From positions 179,232,501 to 179,296,500 of the forward strand of contig CM065809.1 of NCBI GenBank assembly GCA_033398695.1: a stretch of DNA of 64,000 nt, in the 5' to 3' direction. This stretch comes from Orobanche coerulescens (lineage: Eukaryota > Streptophyta > Magnoliopsida > Lamiales > Orobanchaceae). Position 1 is the first letter of the stretch. Each line of letters begins with the position of its first letter. A program made the position numbers and the translations under genes. The notes below the pieces were generated by a model, which saw only the letters and a program-made list of their open reading frames with translations, searched no databases and had not been told where the DNA came from. This document shows positions 1-11,062 of this stretch, in pieces.

Positions 1-264
1 TCGCATCCCACCGTGTGCGATGATTGTGTCCAAGACATAAGCTTGCTTCGATCAATTTTAAGAGTATTATTGTCTTTGGTATCAGTAACTTCTACTTTTA
101 TAGATGATGATATATAACTTGTATCTTTTATTGATTTGTATTAAAAAGATACGACCCTAAACAAATATAAAGATTATGGATAATATATTCGCACACATAA
201 GCGCGATTTTACACTAGGAGTGTATAAATACAGTAAAAAGATCAAGTTTGCTGTGCAGAATAAC
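1..264. other. unassigned AT-rich sequence
   Basis: I see no gene, repeat end or RNA here. Positions 257-264 (agaataac) are the left target-site copy of the small hAT element that follows. Confidence 0.5.
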
Positions 265-825
265 TAGACTTGGCAATTCGTTCGTGTCGTGTACTTTCGT
301 GTTTCGTGTACCAAAAATACAAACCCATACACGACACTGAATGAATTCGTGTCATGTCGTGTCGTGTACCGCGCAAATTCGTGTCGTTTCGTGTCGTGTT
401 TTCGTGTCAGACACATAATGTAAAATAAATATTAAAATATTATAAAAAAAATATTATTTTTAATATTATAATATTATTTTTATAGGTTTTAGTAGACGAA
501 ATGAAACGAATGACAACGAAAACACGAATGTTTATACGAAATTTATGAAAGTTCACATTATATTTTGAAATTTTAAAATTTAGTATAAACATGATTCATA
601 AAATACATATTTTTATTAAATTAAATATAAAATATTATATTTATTTATTTATTTCGTGTATCTCGTGTCGTGTCGTGTACCCAAAGGGTAAACACAAACC
701 CGACACTAAATCTCGATCGTGTACTTTCGTGTTCGTGTATTTTCGTATCGTGTACTCATAATGCAAAATATTTCGTGTCGTTTTCGTGTCGTGTTTTCGT
801 GTCGTGTGGTAAATTGTCGGGTCTA
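265..825. mobile_element. non-autonomous hAT element, CGTGTCGTGT-word body
   Basis: The element starts TAGACTTGGCAATT and ends in the inverse of TAGACCCGACAATT, so the terminal inverted repeats match at about 11 of 14 positions. It is flanked by a perfect 8-bp duplication, agaataac, at 257-264 and 826-833, which is the hAT target-site length. Both outer thirds are made of the short word cgtgtcgtgt in many variants, and the middle is AT-rich. It has no coding capacity. The perfect duplication makes the ends secure; the superfamily call is inferred from duplication length and the TAG..CTA ends. Confidence 0.8.
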
Positions 826-1448
826 AGAATAACTGTATTACTGTATTATTGAACAGACGATCTAGCTTTTAGATCGGTTCTTAAATTTTCGCTTTTTTAC
901 AATGCTATGTTGAAGCAATTTTTTTGGATATTTTATTATGGTCCGAGCTGAGGATATTGCTAACTATCCTGCTCGACACGTGTCATTCAATAATTCACAC
1001 ATTCGTAGACATAAATGTCAGTAGCATTGCTTAGACTTTTGTCTTGTTACTATCATGGCAAGTGGTTTTAACTGTATGGACGGGTCTTTCATTGTCTTGT
1101 TGTTTGGACACGTAGTGTCTTGTCTGTATAGTTGTTGACTCTCTGATCAGCTATTGAGGTACCAATCTGATTGTCTTGGCGATTTGATAGACTTTGGCGT
1201 CGAGGTGCTGTGACCTGGATATCCATATTAATAGTATTCAGATCGGTCAGTGCGAACCTTGGTATCCAGATTGGATGGTGAGCCTTCGCAAATCCACCCA
1301 CATATTGGCTTCATGACGATGTGGTAACTAGACCGCGCCACATCAGATCGGTCATTTTAAAGTCCAATTTTATACTAAAAATATTAAAATATATTAATAT
1401 ATTTACGTTACAAGTTAAATTATTTAATTAAAAATAAATGTGATTCGA
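826..1448. other. unassigned intergenic sequence
   Basis: About 620 bases with no convincing reading frame, terminal repeat or RNA gene. Two open frames of 60-70 codons here have no recognisable motif and I treat them as chance. Confidence 0.4.
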
Positions 1449-2148
1449 TCTATACTTATCCTACCGGCCTCCCCCATCACGTTGCAACGCTAAGGAAAAT
1501 TGAATTTACCCTCATATAGACAATACAATATATATAACATAAGAAAATGCTAGACAAGAGAATCGTAAGAAGACGTTAGAAGGTAGACACAAAAAAACAC
1601 TAGAAGATGCTACAGGGGATAACCATACGATTATACTACATGGGAGAACCATGTGAACATGCTACATAGAAGAATTATAAGAATGGGCTACAAGGGATAT
1701 CCGTAAGAAGATGCTACATGGGAAAAACATAAGAAGATGGTAGACCAAAAATGTTAGGCGGATGAATTGTAAGAAAATACTATACGAGGAATGAATAAAT
1801 ATCATCGTGATGCAGCAATAACAACATTCTATGATCATTTAAGAAAATTATTCTTTTACTAATTTTTATAATGTACTTGATCAACTCTATAATAATTTTT
1901 CTTATTAACTACTGTAATAGCGTGAACTTTTGGTTTTAAGTATAAAAAGTTAGTCGTTGGGATGAGCATCTAAGACATTTTTTCTTTTACCAATTTCTGT
2001 ATTGTACTTGATTAGCTCTTTAACAAATTTTCTTCTTACCTATCGTCATAGCATAACCTTTTGTTTTAAGTATAAAAGATTTTTATAGCTTAATTTATAA
2101 ACTAAAGAACCATTTATGCCCGTCGAATTTCGACGGGTTACACACTAG
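1449..2148 (+). mobile_element. probable non-autonomous Helitron
   Basis: The 3' end is the strong part: a hairpin with stem CCCGTCGA/TCGACGGG at 2119-2137, then seven bases, then CTAG at 2145-2148 followed by T. That is the Helitron 3' signature (GC hairpin about ten bases before CTRR, insertion between A and T). The 5' end is proposed at TCTATAC after an A at 1448, which fits the TC start but is not unique. The body holds degenerate repeats with words such as gctacatggga (1555-1760) and two related copies of a block of about 95 bases ending in ttttaagtataaaa (1850-1945 and 1981-2071). There is no Rep/helicase reading frame. The 3' end is likely, the 5' end is tentative. Confidence 0.5.
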
Positions 2149-2426
2149 TACAATATATATAACATAACTCCGAATTTTTTCCCCACAATTTTCTTATTTC
2201 AAATGCATTTTATTTCTTTCTCTAATTGTTATATTCCTTGCATATTTTTGAATTTTAAATAATTATTTATGTTATCAAATATATAATATCTTAAGGGTTT
2301 CCTAATTTTTATGGAAGTACACATGCAATTTGATATTCTTCCATATATGTTTTCTATTTTTTTACATATTTTACCTAAGTTGTTATGTAGTTACATTATT
2401 ATTATTATTATTATTAACAAATAATA
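2149..2426. other. AT-rich spacer with an ATT microsatellite
   Basis: No gene is visible. A short (ATT)n run lies at about 2396-2416. Bases 2425-2426 (TA) are the left duplication of the next element. Confidence 0.4.
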
Positions 2427-2678
2427 CTACCTCAGTTCATCAAAAATGTAGCACATTTAGTTTTATGGTCAAAATTAATAAACTATGACCATAAATTGTA
2501 GCGATTGTATAAATATTATAACTGTGTAACTATTTATTAAATTTCTCTCAATATGTATTTTCAAATAAATTATTTTTCATAATTTTAACTCATATATAAC
2601 TAATATTATTCATAGTCAAAGTTGTATTTTGGATACTGTGAAAATTAAACGTGCTATATTTTTTATGGACAGGGGGAG
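2427..2678. mobile_element. Stowaway-type MITE (Tc1/mariner)
   Basis: The left end begins CTACCTCAGTTCATCAAAAA and the inverted right end begins CTCCCCCTGTCCATAAAAAA. I count 22 of 28 matching terminal positions. The flanks are TA at 2425-2426 and 2679-2680. CTCCCTCCGT-like ends with TA duplication are typical of plant Stowaway elements mobilised by mariner transposases. It is 252 bp, AT-rich and non-coding. Confidence 0.75.
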
Positions 2679-2772
2679 TAATATCTTATGCACAACAAAT
2701 ATTTTGTCATATTTTTCCAAAATTTCTAAGTGCATTTTGATATTTGGCCAATTTAAGTATGTAACCACGAGT

Positions 2773-5683
2773 GAATACAAGGTGGTCGTGAATAATGACC
2801 TTGTTGGGCCTATCATCCCTCGTAGAGGACTTCAGCAAGCTGATCCTTTTTCGCCTTATCTTTTTATCCTCTGTGCAGAAGGTCTTTCTGCTCTTCTTAA
2901 CTTTGAGAGCTCTCATGGAAGATTACACGGTGTAAGAGTTAGTCGTTGTGTCCCGGCTATCTCACATCTTATGTTTGCGGATGATTGTTTGTTTTTTGTC
3001 AAGTTAATGAACGAGAGTGTAGCAGACTCAAGGAAGTTCTTTTGTTATATGAGAAAGTGTCTGGAGAGGCTATTAATTTTCAAAAATCTGGGATCTTTTT
3101 TAATTCTAATGTGCAAAGTACTGACCAGGAACTTTTATCGAATGTCTTAGGGGTTCATCAACCTCTTAACACAGGCCGTTATTTGGGACTTCCACCATTG
3201 ATTGGCAGAAATAAAAAGGCGATCTTTATGTTTCTTCGTGATAAATTATGGAGAAAGCTTGATAATTGGCGTGGAATAGGGATGGCAATTTACCCGCGGG
3301 TAACGGATAACCGCGGGCACCCGACCCTAATAGGTGCGGGTTTGGTGGGCATTTGGTATCCATGGATAACTTAGTGGTATGAAATTACTATCTATTAGGT
3401 TCGCGGGTACGGATATGGATAGTTACTATCCGTACCCGCGAAACCCGTCCACCCGCGAAAAACACCCGCGAAGATACCGGCGAAATACCCACAAAAATAC
3501 CCACGAAATACCCACAAGATACCCGAACAGAGCCCGACCCACACACATTATTTCAAACATTCACACAACAAAGAAGAGGAAAATAGGTCTATTTCAACTG
3601 CCGACTTCGAATAATATGCTTTTCATTAGAATTTAAACTTTGTTTTTAGTTGATAATTTTGGATATTAATTTTGTGTTTTGTGATTTGTGGATTTAAACT
3701 TTGAACTGTGTGGGTTAGAGGATTTGAATTTCAGAGTTTGATTTATGGATATTAATTTGTGTGAAATTTTTATTTATATTGAATTCATTTATTTGCATCG
3801 CGTGTATCGCGGATAGCGGATTGTGGATACCCAACGGGTGGCGGGTTGCGGATACCCGACGGGTGGCGGATACCCGCGGGTCGCGGGTGTGGTTGGCAAA
3901 TCATACCCGTCGCGGGTCGCGGGTCGGGTCTCGGGTACATGTTTACCTCATGGGTACGGATGTGGATAGACACTATCCGCGCCCGCCGTACCCGACTGCC
4001 ATCCCTAGCGTGGAAAGATGCTCTCCAAAGCCGGTAAGGAGATTTTATTGAAGTCAGCTGCGCAGTCTATTCCAGCATATTGTATGAGCACATTCCTTCT
4101 TCCTTTATGCTTAACGGATGAGTTGGAGAGAATGATGAATTCTTTTTGGTGGGGTAATAAACGTGATGCTAGCAGATGTTTAAATTGGATGAGGTGGGAG
4201 AAGTTGTGTGTGAGGAAAGATTTAGGAGGTATTGGTTTTCGGCATATGCATCTCTTTAATTTGGCTATGCTTGGGAGGCTTGGTTGGAGATTGATTTCTG
4301 ACCGCAATGCTCTAGTTTGTAAAGTTCTCAAAGCAAAATGTTTTCCTAGAGGGATTTTCTTGACTGCCGAATGTGGGCACAGCCCAAGTTTTACTTGGAG
4401 GAGCATTCACGCAACTCAAGATTTAGTCAAGTTAGGGATACGGTGATGGAGTTAGTGTGTGGAGAGATCCGTGGTTAAGGCGGGATGATAATTTATATAT
4501 TAGTACCATTTCTCATCCAAATTTTCAAGACCTTCGTGTTAGTGACCTTTTTATTCCGGGGTTGCGAAGCTGGGATGCAGAGCTTATTTGTGAGTTGTTT
4601 AATGATGATGATGCTCGTGAGATTCTGGCTATACCTATCAACCAACAAGGTCGGGATGATATTCTTATTTGGCATTATTCTAGTGAGAGACGATACACTG
4701 TGCGGTCCGCTTATAAGATTGGGTGCAAATCCACTATTGACGAGCAACATGCTATTGCGGGCAGCTGGAAATCACTATGGAAAATGCGTGTTCCCCCTCG
4801 TGTTAAAGTTTTTCTTTGGAGAGATGCTAGAGACTGTCTTCCTACCAAAGTTAACTTATACAATCGTGGTATGCAGGTGGGTGGAACTTGTGCAACTTGT
4901 CAAGGGGGACCTGAAAATCTTTGGCACATTTTGATTGGTTGTTCCTATGCTGAGGGTTGTTGGGATGCAGCCGGCTTTGAAGGGTTGAATTCTGCTGTTT
5001 ATGAACGGTGTGAAACTGTGAAGGATTTTGTTTTTCACATTCTCAATAGCGTGGATGAGGAAAAACGAGTTGAGGGTGCGATGGTCCTTTGGCAACTTTG
5101 GAAAGAACGAAATTCGATGGTGTGGAAAGAGTTTCACAAGTCACCTGATCAAGCTATTGTTCATGCCAAAATCTTCCTGTAGGAATGGATCCATGCACGA
5201 GGGCTTCAAAATGGAGAAGCTGCTAGACCAAGGAGAAGTATAAGGTGTAAAGGTTGGCATAATTTGTCTCCAGGTTGGTATCGTTGCAGAGTGGATGCGG
5301 CCTTTTTTCATAATCCCGATCATACAAGTGCGGGCATCATACTACAAGATGCTGTTGGTGGGTTTGTTGTTGCGAAGGTGTTTAGTGTACCGGGCTGTTT
5401 ACGGGTTGAATAAGGCGAGGCAATGGGGTTCCACGAAGCCTTATCTTGGATTAAAACGAAGGGTATGTCTAGAGTTGTTTTTGAGACGGATAGTAAACTT
5501 GTGATTGATGCGGTATCTGCCAATATGGAGGATAGATCGGAGTTCGGAGAGATTATTTCGAATTGTAAGTCTATTCTTCGCTCTATGTTGTCTGTCAAAG
5601 TCAAGCATGTTTGTCGTGAAGCCAATTACATGGCTCATGCTATTGCTCGTGCTGCTAGGGATTTTTACTTCCCTTATGAGTAG
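2773..5683 (+). pseudogene. LINE ORF2 remnant: reverse transcriptase, zinc-binding and RNase H domains
   Basis: Reading in order: the RT core with GLQQADPFSPYLFILCAEGL and the catalytic FADD (about 2830-2985), the RT thumb (QKSGIFF, RYLGLPPLIG) to 3276, then after the hAT the stretch from SKAGKEILLKSAAQSIPAYC to NSFWWGNKRDA (4021-4160), the zf-RVT region (WKMRVPPRVKVFLWRDA, CATC, HILIGC; 4770-4960) and an RNase H-like end (VDAAFF, VFETDSKLVIDAV) stopping at 5683. It is dead: there is a frameshift near 3000, one near 4440, in-frame stops at 5180-5182 and 5411-5413, and the hAT insertion. Removing the 731-bp hAT and one 8-bp duplication restores the frame across that site, which shows the hAT came later. 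The clade call (plant L1) is from motif memory. Confidence 0.88.
3277..4007. mobile_element. non-autonomous hAT element, CCCGCGGGTA-word body
   Basis: The ends are TAGGGATGGCA and its inverse TGCCATCCCTA. The 8-bp duplication gcgtggaa is perfect (3269-3276 and 4008-4015). The outer parts are built of cccgcgggta and gggtatccg variants, and the middle is AT-rich without coding sequence. It lies inside the LINE RT region and is therefore younger than that LINE. Confidence 0.88.
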
Positions 5684-5769
5684 AACGAACCACCGGAATT
5701 TGTGGTTGGTCTTCCCTCTTTTCCTTGTTCTTGTATTTGGTTCTTAAAAAAAAAAAATGTAACCACGAG

Positions 5770-6231
5770 TAGGGGTGGTATACCGTACCGTACCGAATAT
5801 TTTTGTCGATACCGTATACCGTACCGAAAATTTCGGTACAACAAAATTCATACCGATACCGTACCGAAATTTCGATATACCGAATTTTATTTCGGTATCG
5901 GTATATACCGAACTTATCGAAATACCGAATTACCAAAATATCGAAAAAATCTTGATATACCGATATATACCAAAATACCGAATAAAAAAGATACCGAAAA
6001 TATCAACATACCGATATATATATTGAAATACCGAATTTTTTTTGGTATCTCGGTATATACCGAAATACCGAAAATAAAAAAAAAAATTCATACCGTTACA
6101 GTACCGAAATTTTTCGGTACGGCACCATACCGTACCGAAAATTCGGTATACCGAAATTTTCGGCAATTTCGATAATTTTTCGGTACGATAAATTCGATAT
6201 TTCGGCATTTCGGTATATTTTGCCACCCCTA
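5770..6231. mobile_element. non-autonomous hAT element, CGGTATACCGAA-word body
   Basis: The ends are TAGGGGTGG and the inverse CCACCCCTA, with a perfect 8-bp duplication accacgag at 5762-5769 and 6232-6239. Nearly the whole body is made of ataccg/cggtat/accgaaa words on both strands, so it can fold on itself throughout. It is non-coding. It inserted in the 13-bp duplication at the 3' end of the LINE, so its own duplication is a subset of the LINE's. Confidence 0.87.
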
Positions 6232-6429
6232 ACCACGAGTATTAAGTTTAGGGGGGATAAATGGTTATTTCCGATAAGTCGATGGGAAACAAATTGCACA
6301 TGGAAAAATTTAAGGGGGTAAATGCCTGAGACTGGCAAGTTTGTGGGGGTTAAATCACAATTTTCCCGATCTGTCGCAAGAAATACATAACATCAGACGA
6401 CTATGGGCAAATCGTGAAGAAGCTCTCCT
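6232..6429 (+). promoter_or_regulatory. proximal promoter and 5' leader of the GATA gene
   Basis: This is the only unique sequence between the last upstream TE and the GATA start codon, so the core promoter or leader must lie here or within the TEs. I see no clear TATA box; a CCGAT-containing stretch near 6270 and a purine-rich leader just before the ATG are all I can point to. The role is inferred from position only. Confidence 0.45.
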
Positions 6430-9400
6430 ATGTACGGACCGCCACCACACGGCCCCATGATTGATACTACCGCCGGCCACAACCACCACCGCCACCTCCA
6501 GGGTACAACTCATATCGACGACGAAGAAGGCGATGAAGACGTCGTTGAGTGCTCTAATGGTGACGAGCCCATAGAAAACCTGCCATCCCAAATCAGGTAT
6601 GATCCCCCGAACAATTCTCGCTCGCCGCTCGCGCTTGCCGTCATCGAGGCGTCCGTTGAGGAGACTGACTCTCACGCGCTCTACGCCTCGGATATGGATC
6701 CGCCTGTGGCCCCCGCCGGCGAGGAAGGTGGCGCCAACCAGCTTAGCCTGTCGTTTCACGGTGATGTTTATGTTTTTGACTCGGTTACCCCTGAAAAGGT
6801 GATTTTTAATTATTCTTCGGTCGATTGATACTTCGATAGATGGAATTTTGTTTTACATTTGAATTTGGTTGAGCATGTGTAGGGTTGTTACGAATTTTAT
6901 GCTTTTTTTTGGTTTCCGTTCAATTAATGGGATATTTTGGTTTCTAATTTATATTTTCTTACATTTGATTTTAGTTTATCTGGTGATTGTTAAAAGTGCT
7001 CAATTTTTTCTGCTAAATTTGCTCTCTGAGTAAAAGTTCCTTTTCACTGCACTGAATTGTGATTTGGGACAACTTGGAGTAACTATAGCCAGTTTAAGAA
7101 GCATAAAAATACCGCGTTTTTGCGGATAAAGAAAGCCTTATTATGCTTTATAATTGTCTATTGCTAGGATTCTAGGAGTGATAATTTTTTCCTTTGTTCA
7201 CATTTCAGGTTCAGTCAGTTTTATTGCTGTTGGGTGGGTATGAAGTACCCACTGGTGTCCCTACTCCAGGGATGACTCCTCAAAACCCTAGAGTATGTGC
7301 TAAATAGCCCAATCGAGATCTCTTAATACATGATTGGTTTTTTATTGTCTGTTTTCGCTTCTATAGAATATGGGTGAATATCCTGGGCGGTCGAGCCAAC
7401 CACATCGGGTAGCTTCTTTAAACCGATTTAGAGAAAAGAGGAAGGAACGATGTTTTGAGAAAAAGATTCGTTATACTGTTCGCAAGGAAGTTGCTCTCAG
7501 GTAGTAAAGAATTAGAAGTAACGAAGACTGATTGGATTCTTTATATTATCTGCAATATGACATGATGTGAAACTGCGTTATCGCATGTAACTCAGTTTTT
7601 CATTGGGTTATGATCCACGAACGTTTTTCTTTAATGTTTGGAATTGAAGTTCTAGTGAATTTATGAAAGAAGGGGGTCAGAAAAAAATAAATAAATCTAT
7701 GCATGTATTCTACACTGTTATATAGTTTAAATTGTTCTGTAAGAAATCAGTAGATCTGTGTATTTCTGACAATTGGTGAGAATGGGACAACTTTGAAAGA
7801 TGTTAAAATAAACTAAATACAAACAACATGGAAATTTCTATATCGAAGAGGCTGTTCATGCATCGTGGGATGTGGTTAAATTCTGATTGAGTGGCTAACA
7901 ATAGAAACAGATTTTACTGTATGTGGCTTTAGTCTCTCAGTACTCTAGTCTCTAGGAGATATGAAGCTCAGAGTTTCAAAAGATTGTAGACCCACAAGTT
8001 TCTTGTTACTTTTATATACTTTGTTCATGTAGACTGTCCTAAATGTTGAGTCTGTCACATCTGGCTCTGGCATAAGGATTTTTTCTGGGCAATGGTTTTC
8101 AACTACTTTTGCATGTCTCACCTCTTCTTTGATACATCATTATTGGACACCAACTTTTCAACTTATCCATCCCATTTTTTTTATATTCTGTTTTATAATC
8201 TCATGCATATGCAATCCGACAGAATGCAGCGTAAGAAAGGTCAGTTTACATCAGCCAAGTCAGCTGGTGACGAACTGGGAACACTATCTGCTGATTGGAA
8301 TGGAACTTCTGTCCAAGAAGAGCAGGAGACCTTGTGAGTGCCAATATTTCTTACTGTGTTTAGATTCTGTTATTTTTGTTGCTGGTGATCCTGAACAGCT
8401 TCGTTTGCTTCATGCTTGTTTTTTTGGAATAGATAACTGAATGAATGAATGAATAAAGCCGCATTTGTGTTAAGTAGGTCTCTTTTTTAGTTTTTGACTT
8501 TTTGGAAATAATGCTACTCTTGCTCGGTTTCAACAGATGTCGACATTGCGGGATTAGCTCAAAGTCCACTCCTATGATGCGACGTGGGCCAGATGGCCCA
8601 AGAACTCTATGCAATGCATGTGGTCTCAAATGGGCCAGCAAGGTGTGTGAGAAATCATTAATATTGTGTAGCTCACTCAATTTTGGTTTCACATGATGAG
8701 TTTCGTTCTTTCGTTTTGTTACTGTTCAGATCAATTGCTTTTGCTGATTCTTTAACTTCACCGTGTTTGATTATGTACAATTCTTTGTTTTAGCTCGTGG
8801 TTGCTGTTTTTGTGCAAAACAAGTTTGGTTGCCCACATTTGCCTTTTAAAAAGTGTATCTTATGTTAAAGACCAACTTGTCTTGTCACCTTTATGTAGTA
8901 TTATTGATAAAAGAGAGTTGTCACATATTCTCAAAACCCAGCTTCTGTTATTGATGTGATTGTTGAGAACCCAATAAGAGTTTGTAATAAATGTTGAAAT
9001 AATTTTTTTTTTAAATACAAATCATTTAGTAAGTAATCGGAAATCTTGGGGAGCTTTCTTAATGCCTTAATCTTTTGCCAATCATTGATAAGAGCCTGCA
9101 GTAATTTGCTAGGTTCCAGTACACTAATTTTCACCAAGGCAATCTGTTTTTCGGTCTCAAGTTTCACTAGTTCGTAACTTAAAATAAATTTCCATTTACC
9201 ATTGTGTAACTGAACTTTATTAATTTCCTTGTTTTGTTGATTGAAGAATCAAATGATATTTTTTTACTCTAATTTTATATATTCTCTTCCCTTTGAATCA
9301 AACTTTTCCTGGAATAACTGTTCAGGACCTCAGGTCCTACTATTTTATTCATGATACAAGTTGAAACCTGCGCTTAGAAACTTTTTTCAATAAGAAAACT

Positions 9401-10348
9401 GTTTGATCATTTCTCCTTCAGGCATCAAATTAGGAACCTCAATATCGTCCTCTTTTTTGTTTCTGTATTGCATTGCTCTTGACGAATCTTACATAACATA
9501 TTTTATAGTGTTTCTTCATTTCCTTGCATAAAACTCTTTGCTGCTGCCTTTGGCGACAAGGAGGTTCGATTCTGCAATTGGTTTTTTGAGAGGAGGAGAA
9601 AGTTATTATGTTTTTTTTTTTCCTTTACAGTACTTTAGACAGTCCATCGTTTCCTGTTTTACCATTTACTCGTTAAGTTTTCATCCAAGAACCAATTTCC
9701 AAATTATGATACATAAATCTGGGAGTGTTTGCAAATAAATTGATTTTTGGCTACTAGGTGGAAAAACATTACAGCTAGTCAGTCCTTGCTTACTGTCGTC
9801 ATAGCAAGTTTCCATCAAATCGTCTGTCAGTAGGAACTGATGCTGTTAGTATTACTGCTCTTTATAAACTCGATGGGACTTCAAATGTTGCAGGGAGTCT
9901 TGAGAGACCTCTCAAAAATTCCCATTATTGGAGTGCAGAATCATGCTTTGAAGGCAAGTTTTCATACCTCGAAGCGATAATTACGAGGATATACCTTTCT
10001 TGTTTCAGCCTAATTACATAAAGGTGGCAGTCATCTTTCAGAATTGCGGATATATCTTTCAAATGTTTACATTTTTACAAACACCCCCCTTTTGAGGGTT
10101 CAAATTATAAAAGGGAAACAAATGCTAAGGGTATTTATAATTTTAAAAGATTACCTTTTTCTTGTGGGGTGGGGTGGGGGGTGTTCTCAATTAGCCTAAG
10201 CCTCCGAGTTGATTTTTGTAATTAACCCGCACTCCGAGTTGATTTTTGTAATTAACCCGCACTCAATATTTTTCTCATATTAATAAAACTTGCTATAAAA
10301 AATGTTTGGAATTAACTTTTGCCTGTTCATCTCTCTCTTTCTCTCTCT

Positions 10349-10386
<38 letters not shown>

Positions 10387-10464
10387 CTTGAAGGTGAACC
10401 AGATGGCAGAGATAGAGTGGTACCACCTAAAAATGTGATTACGTCTTCCAATGGCAACAACTAA
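6430..10464 (+). CDS. GATA24: class III GATA transcription factor with TIFY and CCT domains (ZML/GATA24-28 type)
   Basis: A nuclear transcription factor predicted to bind GATA-type promoter elements. Seven exons: 6430-6798, 7209-7292, 7367-7500, 8223-8333, 8537-8642, 9894-9953 and 10387-10464. Phases agree throughout and give 313 residues, near the usual family length of about 300. Residues 106-141 are the TIFY (ZIM) domain in its ZML form (SLSFHG in place of TIFY, then [21 protein letters not shown]). Residues about 168-208 are a CCT domain ([29 protein letters not shown]). Residues 234-261 are a C-X2-C-X20-C-X2-C GATA finger (CRHCG ... [12 protein letters not shown]), the class III spacing. 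An acidic segment ([11 protein letters not shown]) lies in exon 1. In Arabidopsis this combination is found in ZIM (GATA25), ZML1 (GATA24) and ZML2 (GATA28). I cannot choose between GATA24 and GATA28, so the symbol is approximate. Intron 6 is a predicted GC-AG intron; reading through it would stop at 9978. Confidence 0.93.
8643..9893 (+). other. intron 5 of the GATA gene
   Basis: The longest intron (1251 bases), with a GTGTGT donor after AAG and a TTGCAG acceptor. It is T-rich and AT-rich, as plant introns are. I see no TE ends or other gene in it; open frames on either strand look like chance. Confidence 0.75.
10203..10264 (+). repeat. 31-bp tandem duplication in GATA intron 6
   Basis: The unit ctccgagttgatttttgtaa followed by ttaacccgca occurs twice head to tail with no visible mismatch, inside intron 6. 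Identity suggests a recent duplication. Confidence 0.85.
10331..10386 (+). repeat. (CT)n(GT)n microsatellite forming the intron 6 acceptor
   Basis: A (CT)n run followed by a long (GT)n run ends in gcag directly before exon 7. The CT run supplies the polypyrimidine tract, and the GT run lies between it and the acceptor AG. Length variation here could change use of the last exon. Confidence 0.85.
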
Positions 10465-11062
10465 TTCTTGGCAGTCCAAATAAGACGCTGCATTATCTTT
10501 AGCAATTGAAATATGGTGGTGCCAATTTATTGATATGTAGAATATATATATATATATCTCGACATCCTTCAGATATGAGATTGTACATATGTTTTTCTGC
10601 ACTATCGGTCAGGTATATGTGGATCATATTGTCTTCCTGTTTTCATAGTTTCCAATTTATGTTCGGATCAGATTTGCAGATCTTAGCGTTCATACATGTA
10701 ACTCTAATAGAAGCTGGACGAGTTCTTTATATTTGTTTTCGGTTTTCATGCTAAAGAATTCCTTAAAAACATTTTAATGTTAGTGGAACATCGTTAGTGT
10801 TGTTTTGGTATGTGTTTATGTCCCTTTTTTTTTTCAAGTTTTGAATGACAGATATTTTATGAACAGATCAGTACAGTACAGACCCTTCAGAGTTCAGGTG
10901 AGAATTATCAGGTTGCATTTGGATGAAATAGTTTTAACTTCAAAGTCCAGCAAAACTCACTACTTTTAACTTCCATTGTGCTAGAATCACATGTGCAGAG
11001 TTCCAACTAGATTAGATTTTACACGTGATGTAAATAAAAGACATTTATAGTATACTTATAAT
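10465..11062 (+). other. 3' UTR and downstream flank of the GATA gene
   Basis: The sequence after the predicted stop contains a short (AT)n run near 10544-10557 and is otherwise AT-rich without further exons. The polyadenylation site cannot be fixed by eye. Confidence 0.45.

Larger units (their letters stand above)
2773..5757 (+). mobile_element. 5'-truncated L1-type LINE with poly(A) tail and TSD
   Basis: A LINE copy that begins inside the reverse transcriptase and ends in twelve A's (5746-5757). The duplication TGTAACCACGAGT is present at 2760-2772 and again at 5758-5770, so both ends are exact. The ORF1, endonuclease and start of the RT are missing, as expected for 5' truncation during target-primed reverse transcription. 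A hAT element interrupts the RT region (3277-4007), and a second hAT sits in the 3' duplication (from 5770). The undisturbed site would read aagtatgtaaccacgag followed by tattaag. Confidence 0.88.

Noticed and set aside
2629..2772. Open frame running from the Stowaway MITE into the LINE RT as one 173-codon gene
   Set aside because: The start lies in the MITE; the LINE begins at 2773 after its duplication, so the N-terminal part is chance read-in.
5655..6338. Tyr/Arg-rich open frames on both strands
   Set aside because: They are translations of the ataccg repeat words of the small hAT element.
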